This document shows, piece by piece, positions 14,060 to 20,270 of a stretch of DNA of 20,270 nt; positions within the stretch are counted from its first letter, which is position 1, and every line of letters begins with the position of its first letter. Under the pieces are notes generated by a model. It did not search any database and was not told the DNA's origin. It was given only the letters and a program-made list of their open reading frames with translations. The translations under genes were made by a program, and so were the position numbers. This stretch comes from Clostridiales bacterium UBA3680 (GTDB taxonomy: Bacteria > Bacillota > Clostridia > Lachnospirales > CAG-274): contig DFJD01000040.1 of the NCBI GenBank assembly GCA_002372875.1, positions 23,360 through 43,629 of the forward strand, read 5' to 3'.

Positions 14060-14265
14060 AAACCGTTTCATTGTTTATCATAGCTTTTTATCGCAAATAT
14101 ATTTCTCCTCTTTTTCCGTCGTGTTGCAGGTTTCAGCCAACCTGTTCTCAATACGCTGCCGAGGCTGTTTCAAAATACGGCTTTTTTAAAGGCTGGGCAC
14201 TGTCTCTTTGGAGAATAATAAGGTGCAATCCATTTTGTAAGGGTGGTTACGACCCTGTTCCCTGA
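14056..14265 (+). CDS. yidD: Membrane protein insertion efficiency factor YidD
   Basis: YidD is a small amphipathic membrane-associated protein that helps the YidC/Sec insertion machinery. The 69-residue length fits the family. The family cysteine pattern is clear: FYRKYISPLFPSCCRFQPTCSQYA followed by the late Cys pair in IRCNPFCKGGYDPVP, the typical end. AGAGGTGAG inside rnpA and the ATGA overlap indicate coupled translation. yidC follows after 19 bases. Identification is secure; the molecular mechanism of the family is still poorly defined. Confidence 0.95.
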   Translation: MKTVSLFIIAFYRKYISPLFPSCCRFQPTCSQYAAEAVSKYGFFKGWALSLWRIIRCNPFCKGGYDPVP

Positions 14266-14284
14266 AATGAGGAGGATTTAAAAT

Positions 14285-15355
14285 TTGATATCCCATACAC
14301 TTATGCTGCTTGCAAGAACATATAATGTTATGAAAGAGCCCGGAGTTATTGTCGGGCCGATTGCGTGGATAATCGGAAAAGTAATAAATGTAATATTTAA
14401 TCTTGTACATGGAATAATAGGAGATGTTAATTCGCTTGGCATTACTATTATTTTCCTTACTATACTTATAAGGCTTTTAATGACTCCCATTGCTTTTAAA
14501 CAGCAGAAGTCAATGATCAAAATGCAGGCTTTGCAGCCGCAAATAAAAAAAATACAAGACAAATATAAGGGTAGCATGGGCGATCCCGAGATACAAAGAA
14601 AAATGAATATGGAAATGCAAAAGGTATATTCCGATAATAACTACAACCAGTTTTCGGGATGTTTGCCTCTTCTTATCCAGCTTCCTATTTTCATGGGTCT
14701 CTATTTCGTTATGCAAAATCCTTTTAAATATGTGGATTATATTTCTCAGGTTTATAACGGTATTGCCGATATAGTTTTAAACGCTGTAAACGGAAACAGC
14801 ACTCTTTACGATCTTATCGTCGGCTTTGCAAGAGATAGCGGAGTTACAGCAGGTACAGAAGTAAATACCGATATTTTCAGCAGAATACTGAACGTTTTGA
14901 CACCCGAAAACATTGCAAGCATAAAGGATGCTTTAAACAGCAGAGAATTTGACGAGCTTCTTATTCAAAAACAAAATATTGAATATTTCTTAGGGCTCAA
15001 TTTAAGAGAAGTTGTGGGTCTCAGCTTATCACCCAAGCTTATCATACCCATACTTTCAGGTGGTACTACCTACATTTCCACAAGGATAATGCAGTCAAAA
15101 AATACTGCCGTTAATGCCGACCCCATGGTTCAGCAGCAGCAAAAAATAATGAATATAACAATGCCGCTTATGATGGCATGGATAACAACATCCCTTCCCG
15201 GCGGTATAGGTGTATATTGGATAACATCCAATATCTGTCAGATGGTTCAACAGCTTTTTATAAACAATTATTTTAAAAAGAATCCTGAACATGTTTCGGT
15301 TGTTGAAAGTAAACTACCTAAAAATAAAGATAAAAAAGGGGGTATTAAAAAATGA
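14285..15355 (+). CDS. yidC: Membrane protein insertase YidC/SpoIIIJ
   Basis: YidC inserts and folds proteins in the cytoplasmic membrane, alone or with SecYEG. The 356-residue product is read from a TTG start (14285), with AGGAGG (14270-14275) nine bases before it; the next in-frame ATG (14303) has worse spacing. There is no lipobox signal. Helix one with the conserved hydrophilic-groove arginine R63 (IRLLMTPIAFKQQ) is followed by a coiled cytoplasmic hairpin (about 72-118), helix two (about 125-145, LPLLIQLPIFMGLYFVMQ), and C-terminal helices around 245-325 with MPLMMAW. Between helices two and three lies an unusually long external segment (about 150-235), where Bacillus homologs have a short loop. 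The tail is Lys-rich. It overlaps jag by four bases. Identification is certain. Confidence 0.96.
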   Translation: MISHTLMLLARTYNVMKEPGVIVGPIAWIIGKVINVIFNLVHGIIGDVNSLGITIIFLTILIRLLMTPIAFKQQKSMIKMQALQPQIKKIQDKYKGSMGDPEIQRKMNMEMQKVYSDNNYNQFSGCLPLLIQLPIFMGLYFVMQNPFKYVDYISQVYNGIADIVLNAVNGNSTLYDLIVGFARDSGVTAGTEVNTDIFSRILNVLTPENIASIKDALNSREFDELLIQKQNIEYFLGLNLREVVGLSLSPKLIIPILSGGTTYISTRIMQSKNTAVNADPMVQQQQKIMNITMPLMMAWITTSLPGGIGVYWITSNICQMVQQLFINNYFKKNPEHVSVVESKLPKNKDKKGGIKK

Positions 15356-16221
15356 AAGGTTTAACTGTTACAGGAAAGAGTATTTCCGAATGTGTTGAAG
15401 AGGGAGCAAAGCAACTTGGTCTGACAATAGATGAAGTAGACCAAAAAATTATTGAAGAAGGCTCAAAGGGCTTTTTGGGAATCGGAGCCAAACCTGCAAA
15501 GGTAATTGTTTGGAAGCTCGGAGAAGAACTTGATGAGGAATCTGAAGAAACTCCCGCACCTGCAGCTCGTGAGGAAATAAAGGAAGAAAAATCATCCGAA
15601 GATACTGCTGTTGAAGAAACAGTAAGTGAAGTATCCGGTTTACAAGCTGATGAGTCCGTAAAAACGGAAAACGATGAAATTCAATCTCAAAGAGATGCTC
15701 TTACCGATTCGGATAAAGAAGAAATAATAAACACCGCAAGTAACTTCCTTAAGTCTGTGTTTGAAAAGATGAACCTTAATGCGGAAATTGAGGCTGAGCT
15801 TGTTGAAAACAAGCAACTTCAAATAGAGATAAAGGGAGATAATATGGGCGCCGTAATAGGAAAAAGAGGACAAGCTCTTGATTCTTTGCAATATCTTACA
15901 AATCTTGTTGTTAATAAGGGCAAATATCCATATATGAATGTTGCACTTGACACAGAGGGTTACAGAGAAAAAAGAAAGGAAAGCCTTGAAAGACTTGCTT
16001 TTAATCTTGCAAAGAAGGCTAAGCACAACAGAAGAAATGTTACTCTTGAGCCTATGAATCCTTACGAAAGAAGAATAATTCATTCTACACTTCAAAACGA
16101 CAGATATGTAACAACATTTTCCGAAGGAGCAGAGCCCTACAGATATGTTGTTATAGCCCTTAAGAACGGACATACAAGAGGCGGTTCATTTCATAAAGAC
16201 AGAGATAACGAACAGAAATAA
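15352..16221 (+). CDS. khpB: RNA-binding protein Jag/KhpB (SpoIIIJ-associated)
   Basis: Jag/KhpB is an RNA-binding protein that, with KhpA, influences cell division, elongation and envelope synthesis. The 289 residues comprise a Jag_N domain (about 3-53, ending GFLGIGAKPAKVIV), an acidic Glu/Ser/Thr-rich linker (55-118), a KH domain (about 121-200, with the GKRG loop at 170-173), and an R3H domain (about 208-270) with the motif R240-x3-H244. A basic tail follows. AAGGGGG before the start and the ATGA overlap with yidC show coupling. The order yidC-jag-mnmE is conserved. The gene ends eight bases before an intrinsic terminator stem. Identification is firm. Confidence 0.96.
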   Translation: MKGLTVTGKSISECVEEGAKQLGLTIDEVDQKIIEEGSKGFLGIGAKPAKVIVWKLGEELDEESEETPAPAAREEIKEEKSSEDTAVEETVSEVSGLQADESVKTENDEIQSQRDALTDSDKEEIINTASNFLKSVFEKMNLNAEIEAELVENKQLQIEIKGDNMGAVIGKRGQALDSLQYLTNLVVNKGKYPYMNVALDTEGYREKRKESLERLAFNLAKKAKHNRRNVTLEPMNPYERRIIHSTLQNDRYVTTFSEGAEPYRYVVIALKNGHTRGGSFHKDRDNEQK

Positions 16222-16228
16222 GCTGCAA

Positions 16229-16259
16229 AAAAAGAGGCATGATAACCGTGCCTCTTTTT
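16229..16259 (+). terminator. Intrinsic terminator after jag
   Basis: An 11-bp stem (16229-16239 with 16249-16259, AAAAAGAGGCA against its complement) with a nine-base loop ends in TTTTT. It lies between jag and mnmE. Only 31 bases separate it from the mnmE start and no promoter is visible there, so mnmE expression needs read-through or a promoter within jag. Confidence 0.85.
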
Positions 16260-16290
16260 GGTAAAAAATTATATTTAAAGGAGATAAAGA

Positions 16291-17661
16291 ATGCTTGCGG
16301 TAAATCTGACCGATACCATCGCTGCTGTTGCCACATCAGCGGGAAACGGTGGAATAGGTATAATCAGAGTCAGTGGAGAAAGTGCATTTCAGATCTGTGA
16401 TAAACTTTTTAAAGCGAAAAACGGAATGAGTATTCAACAAATGCACTCTCACACAATACATTACGGAACCATCGAATACAACAATGCCGTTATAGATGAA
16501 GTTCTTCTAACGGTTATGAAAGCACCTTCAACATACACAAGAGAAGATGTTGTTGAAATTAATACTCATGGCGGATACAGAGCTGTTAACGCAGTGCTTG
16601 AAGCTGTTATCAAAAGCGGTGCAAGACTTGCCGAACCGGGAGAATTTACCAAAAGGGCATTTTTAAACGGAAGAATAGATCTGACAAAGGCAGAGGCGGT
16701 AAGAGATATTATATCGGCAAAAACTCGTACAGCCATGGAAATTGCCGTAAACAAACTTCAAGGAAAGCTTGAAAAAAGAATTAAGGCTTTGCGAGACGAT
16801 CTTCTTACTTTAATAGCTAATATCGAGGTTTCTATTGATTATCCCGAGCACGAAGAAGAAGAACAAAACCGTATAAATGTATCAAAAACCGTTGAAGAAT
16901 GCCTCTCTGAAATAAATACTCTTATAAAGACATCCGATACGGGCAAAATATATTCCGAGGGAATAAAAACCGCAATTGTCGGAAGACCAAACGTCGGAAA
17001 ATCTTCTCTTTTAAATGCACTTTTAAATGAAGACAGAGCGATAGTAACGGACATACCGGGCACCACCAGAGATGTTTTGACCGAGCTTATAAGTATTGAC
17101 GGGATACCTCTTATAATAGCCGATACGGCAGGAATAAGAGAATCGAACGATGCGGTCGAAAAAATAGGTGTTGAGAAAAGTATTTCCGAAATCAACTCCG
17201 CACAACTTGTAATAACCGTGTTTGACGGTTCTCGGTCATTAACCGAGGAAGATAAGCAATTACTTGACTTGACAAAGAATAAGAATAGGATCATTGTTGT
17301 AAACAAAGATGATCTCGGGATTTGCGAAGAATATAAAATCCTTGATGCCCCTGTTTTTATATCTGCTAAATCAGGCAAGGGAATGGATAATTTATATAAA
17401 AGAGTTAAGGATATTTTTATTACCGAGAATATCGATACTTCAAGTGACGTTCTTATATCGAATCAAAGAAATGTCGCTTCTTTGCAGGAAGCTAAAAACA
17501 GTCTTGAGAATGTATTGAACACAATAAATACAGGAATGCCCGAGGATCTTCTGACAATAGACCTTACCCGTGCCTATGAATATCTTGGGCAGGTTACGGG
17601 AGAAACACTCGAGGATGATATTATAGACAGAATATTCAGTGAATTCTGTCTTGGAAAGTAG
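16291..17661 (+). CDS. mnmE: tRNA modification GTPase MnmE
   Basis: MnmE, with MnmG, installs carboxymethylaminomethyl groups on U34 of certain tRNAs. The 456-residue protein has an N-terminal tetrahydrofolate-binding domain (about 1-120), a helical region, and an inserted G domain (about 224-380) with G1 GRPNVGKS (231-238), G2 TTR (258-260), G3 DTAG (278-281) and G4 NKDD (338-341). The C-terminal helical part ends FCLGK, with the conserved cysteine C453. AAAGGAGAT (16277-16284) is a good ribosome binding site. mnmG follows after nine bases. The length is normal and the identification certain. Confidence 0.98.
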   Translation: MLAVNLTDTIAAVATSAGNGGIGIIRVSGESAFQICDKLFKAKNGMSIQQMHSHTIHYGTIEYNNAVIDEVLLTVMKAPSTYTREDVVEINTHGGYRAVNAVLEAVIKSGARLAEPGEFTKRAFLNGRIDLTKAEAVRDIISAKTRTAMEIAVNKLQGKLEKRIKALRDDLLTLIANIEVSIDYPEHEEEEQNRINVSKTVEECLSEINTLIKTSDTGKIYSEGIKTAIVGRPNVGKSSLLNALLNEDRAIVTDIPGTTRDVLTELISIDGIPLIIADTAGIRESNDAVEKIGVEKSISEINSAQLVITVFDGSRSLTEEDKQLLDLTKNKNRIIVVNKDDLGICEEYKILDAPVFISAKSGKGMDNLYKRVKDIFITENIDTSSDVLISNQRNVASLQEAKNSLENVLNTINTGMPEDLLTIDLTRAYEYLGQVTGETLEDDIIDRIFSEFCLGK

Positions 17662-17670
17662 AGGAAGTAA

Positions 17671-19542
17671 ATGGAAACTTATTTGGCAGACAGCGTTGAT
17701 GTAGTTGTTATCGGAGGAGGCCATGCGGGCTGTGAAGCCGCTCTTGCCAGTGCGAGAATGGGGCTTGACACAATAATGTTTGCAATAAATCTTGATTCTG
17801 TGGCAATGATGCCTTGCAATCCTAATGTCGGAGGAAGTTCAAAGGGACATCTCGTAAGAGAGATAGATGCTCTCGGCGGAGAAATGGGTAAAAACATCGA
17901 TAAAGCGTATATACAGTCAAGAATGCTCAATACAGGTAAAGGTCCTGCCGTATATTCTCTTAGGGCACAGGCTGATAAAGCAAAATATCATACCGAAATG
18001 AAAAGGACTCTCGAAAACACCCCAAACCTTCTTGTAAGACAAGGAGAAGTGACTGATATTACAGTTGAAGAGGGACATGTAACGGGGGTAATTACAGAGA
18101 GTAACGCTGTTTATAAATGCAAGGCGGTCGTAATATGCACGGGTACTTACCTTACTGCAAGATGCCTATATGGAGATACCATAACCGAAAGCGGACCAAA
18201 CGGCTTAAGAAGATCCACAAAACTAAGTGAAAGCTTAAAAAAACTCGGGATCGGTTTAAGGCGATATAAAACAGGAACGCCTGCACGAGTAGACAAAAGA
18301 ACGATCGATTTTTCAAAAATGAAAGAGCAAAAAGGTGACGAAAAAATTGTACCTTTCTCATTCGAAAATAAAGAAGATGATATAAAAAGGGAACAAATAA
18401 GCTGTTACCTTACATATACCAATGAAAAAACTCATGAAATAATCAGAGCAAACCTTTCTCGTTCCCCTCTTTATTCGGGAGTAATAAAGGGAACAGGGCC
18501 GAGATATTGCCCGTCCATAGAAGATAAAGTCGTTCGTTTTGCTGATAAAGAGCAACACCAGATTTTTATTGAACCCGAAGGGGAAGATACAAATGAAATG
18601 TATGTTCAGGGTATGAGTTCTTCTCTTCCCGAAGATGTACAAATTGCTATGTACAGAACTCTTCCGGGTCTTGAAAGGGTACGCTTTATGAGAACGGCAT
18701 ATGCTATTGAGTACGATTGTCTTACATCAAATCAGCTAAAACTCACATTGGAGTTTAAGGATATTCACGGTTTGTTTTCTGCAGGGCAATTTAACGGAAC
18801 AAGCGGATATGAGGAAGCCGCAGCTCAGGGAATTATAGGCGGAATCAATGCGGGAGCATATTGTCTCGGAAAAGAACCGCTTATATTGGATCGTTCTCAA
18901 GGATACATAGGCGTACTTATCGATGATATAGTAACAAAGGATTCCCCCGAGCCATACAGAATGATGACTTCAAGAGCGGAATACCGTCTCCTTTTAAGAC
19001 AAGACAATGCCGATCTTCGTTTGACGGAAATAGGTCATAAATACGGACTTATATCCGAAGAAAGATATGCCGCCTTTTTAAATAAAAAAGAGGCTATAGA
19101 AAAAGAAATCAAAAGAGTATCAAAAATTAATATTGCTCCCTCTCAAAAGGTCAACGATTTTTTGACCCGAATGGGTACTTCTGTTTTGACCACCGGTGTT
19201 AAGCTTACCGAGCTTATAAAACGCCCCGAACTTGATTATGATGTTTTAAAAGAAATCGATGAGGAAAGGCAAGAGCTTGATGAAGCCGTTAAAGAACAGG
19301 TAAACATAAGCATTAAATATGAAGGCTATATATCAAGACAGATAAAGCAGGTTGAGCATTTTAAGAACATTGAAGGAAGAGTTATTCCCGAAAACACCGA
19401 CTATTCCTTGGTACCGGGTCTTAGGATCGAAGCAAGACAAAAGCTTGCCTCCATCCGTCCCGTAAATATCGGACAAGCAAGCAGGATTAGCGGAGTATCC
19501 CCTGCGGATATAAATATGCTGCTTGTATATTTAAAAGGCTGA
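17671..19542 (+). CDS. mnmG: tRNA uridine-5-carboxymethylaminomethyl modification enzyme MnmG (GidA)
   Basis: MnmG is the FAD-dependent partner of MnmE in the U34 modification. The 623-residue protein starts with the FAD dinucleotide fold GGGHAGCEAA (15-24), then NPNVGGSSKGHLVREIDALGG and the family signature GTGPRYCPSIEDK near the middle. The C-terminal helical domain that binds MnmE and tRNA fills about 470-623, with YEGYISRQ and SRISGVSPADINMLL. A good ribosome binding site (GAGGAAG) lies just before ATG 17671, at the end of mnmE. rsmG begins two bases after the stop. Length and motifs are standard, and the mnmE-mnmG-rsmG order is the conserved Firmicutes one. Confidence 0.98.
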   Translation: METYLADSVDVVVIGGGHAGCEAALASARMGLDTIMFAINLDSVAMMPCNPNVGGSSKGHLVREIDALGGEMGKNIDKAYIQSRMLNTGKGPAVYSLRAQADKAKYHTEMKRTLENTPNLLVRQGEVTDITVEEGHVTGVITESNAVYKCKAVVICTGTYLTARCLYGDTITESGPNGLRRSTKLSESLKKLGIGLRRYKTGTPARVDKRTIDFSKMKEQKGDEKIVPFSFENKEDDIKREQISCYLTYTNEKTHEIIRANLSRSPLYSGVIKGTGPRYCPSIEDKVVRFADKEQHQIFIEPEGEDTNEMYVQGMSSSLPEDVQIAMYRTLPGLERVRFMRTAYAIEYDCLTSNQLKLTLEFKDIHGLFSAGQFNGTSGYEEAAAQGIIGGINAGAYCLGKEPLILDRSQGYIGVLIDDIVTKDSPEPYRMMTSRAEYRLLLRQDNADLRLTEIGHKYGLISEERYAAFLNKKEAIEKEIKRVSKINIAPSQKVNDFLTRMGTSVLTTGVKLTELIKRPELDYDVLKEIDEERQELDEAVKEQVNISIKYEGYISRQIKQVEHFKNIEGRVIPENTDYSLVPGLRIEARQKLASIRPVNIGQASRISGVSPADINMLLVYLKG

Positions 19543-19544
19543 TT

Positions 19545-20261
19545 ATGGAAAAATTTTTAATAAACTATATAAATAAAATCGGGATCCAACTTTCACAAGA
19601 ACAGGCAAAGTCTTTCATTATTTATATGAATGAACTTACAGAATGTAATAAAGTAATGAATTTGACGGCTATAACAGATCCAAAAGAAATTGTTATAAAG
19701 CATTTTGCAGATTCCCTTTTAACATGTAAAGCTATTGACCTGTCGAATAAAAACGTTATTGATGTGGGTACGGGAGCAGGCTTTCCGGGCTTGCCAATTA
19801 AAATAGCTCTAAGGGATGTTAAACTTACATTACTTGATGCTCTCTTAAAAAGAATAGATTTCCTTCAAAATGTTTGCGAAAAAACAAATATTTCCGATGT
19901 CACTTTTATCCATTCAAGAGCTGAAGACGGAGCAAGGGATAGTGATCTCAGAGAAAGTTTTGAGGCTGTTGTATCAAGAGCTGTTGCTCCTTTAAATATT
20001 CTCTGCGAATACGATCTTCCCTTTGTTAAGAAAGGCGGATATTTCATAGCTTTAAAAAGTAAAGATACCGAAAATGAGGTCAAAAATGCACAAACAGCTT
20101 TGAAAGAATTAGGCGGAAAGGTTATTGAGATAAAAAACTATATTTTACCCGATACGGATATTGACAGAAGCATAATAATAATAGAAAAAGAAAAGGAAAC
20201 TCCCGAAAAATATCCAAGAAGGGCAAAAAAAATAAGTACCAAACCTTTAGGGAAGCACTGA
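19545..20261 (+). CDS. rsmG: 16S rRNA (guanine-527-N7)-methyltransferase
   Basis: RsmG methylates G527 of 16S rRNA using SAM; its loss gives low-level streptomycin resistance in several bacteria. The 238-residue protein has NLTAI (39-43), the SAM-binding glycine loop DVGTGAGFPG (73-82), the acidic strand LTLLDAL, and the later motif SRAVAPL (144-150). The C-terminal tail EKYPRRAKKISTKPLG is normal for the family. The last codons, the stop TGA (20259-20261) and the following bases fall within the repeat at 20251-20270, so the repeat supplies the end of this gene. The ribosome binding site is weak, and coupling to mnmG two bases upstream is likely. The window ends nine bases after the stop; parA/parB genes that often follow are not visible. 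Confidence 0.97.
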   Translation: MEKFLINYINKIGIQLSQEQAKSFIIYMNELTECNKVMNLTAITDPKEIVIKHFADSLLTCKAIDLSNKNVIDVGTGAGFPGLPIKIALRDVKLTLLDALLKRIDFLQNVCEKTNISDVTFIHSRAEDGARDSDLRESFEAVVSRAVAPLNILCEYDLPFVKKGGYFIALKSKDTENEVKNAQTALKELGGKVIEIKNYILPDTDIDRSIIIIEKEKETPEKYPRRAKKISTKPLGKH

Positions 20262-20270
20262 TTAATTCAC
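20251..20270 (+). repeat. Right copy of the inverted repeat, overlapping the rsmG stop
   Basis: The sequence ggaagcactgattaattcac is the reverse complement of 87-106 with one mismatch. It contains the rsmG stop codon (20259-20261) and runs to the window edge, so a larger element probably continues beyond it in the opposite orientation to the copy at 1-106. Confidence 0.8.

Noticed and set aside
15640..16173. 177-codon minus-strand frame across jag
   Set aside because: Shadow of the KH/R3H coding sequence with a Ser/Phe/Leu-rich, featureless translation.
1..20270. CRISPR array, tRNA or rRNA gene, phage or transposase gene
   Set aside because: No spaced direct repeats, cloverleaf sequence, rRNA segment or transposase/integrase motif was seen in either strand.

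Overview
The window is a low-GC, gene-dense bacterial chromosome segment. Its gene content and order suggest a spore-forming member of the Firmicutes, class Clostridia, probably a gut- or rumen-type Oscillospirales/Ruminococcaceae relative. The evidence is the gdpP-rplI-dnaB block, the rpmH-rnpA-yidD-yidC-jag-mnmE-mnmG-rsmG block, a PdaA-type spore-cortex deacetylase, strong AGGAGG ribosome binding sites and AT-rich promoters. In Bacillus both conserved blocks lie close to the replication origin, so the segment is probably origin-proximal, but neither dnaA nor a DnaA-box cluster is present. Taxonomy is an inference from gene order and style.

Layout. Positions 1-106 are part of a repeated element, followed by an AT-rich intergenic region with a probable promoter. 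Positions 387-9641 hold nine co-directional, mostly overlapping genes: pheA, a soluble GdpP-like DHH phosphodiesterase, rplI, dnaB, an anchored Thr-rich protein, a GH43 glycosidase, a small lipoprotein, pdaA and pgi. They look like one long operon ending at a perfect bidirectional terminator (9683-9721). That terminator is shared with the convergent gpmA, the only minus-strand gene, which has its own good promoter. From 10697 to 13305 a three-gene unit encodes a membrane-anchored SGNH-hydrolase-like protein that has lost its catalytic Ser and His, a CpsC/Wzz-type chain-length protein and a CpsD-type tyrosine kinase. No glycosyltransferase or flippase accompanies them. From 13326 a very strong promoter drives rpmH and the membrane-insertion/RNA-modification cluster through rsmG, with a hairpin after rpmH and an intrinsic terminator between jag and mnmE.

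How the genes work together. rplI, rpmH, rnpA, mnmE, mnmG and rsmG serve the ribosome, tRNA processing and tRNA/rRNA modification. YidD, YidC and Jag serve membrane protein insertion and envelope control. dnaB serves replication. pgi and gpmA are glycolytic. pheA makes phenylpyruvate. The GdpP-like protein probably degrades cyclic dinucleotides. GH43, the lipoprotein, PdaA and the Cps-like trio are envelope or carbohydrate functions.

The most unusual points are the catalytically dead SGNH-like protein fused by gene overlap to an orphan tyrosine-kinase module, the substituted TRF and ESRP motifs of PheA, the GdpP homolog without membrane helices, and a 20-base inverted repeat lying at both ends of the window. 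The repeat suggests that this is a whole assembly contig bounded by two copies of a dispersed element.
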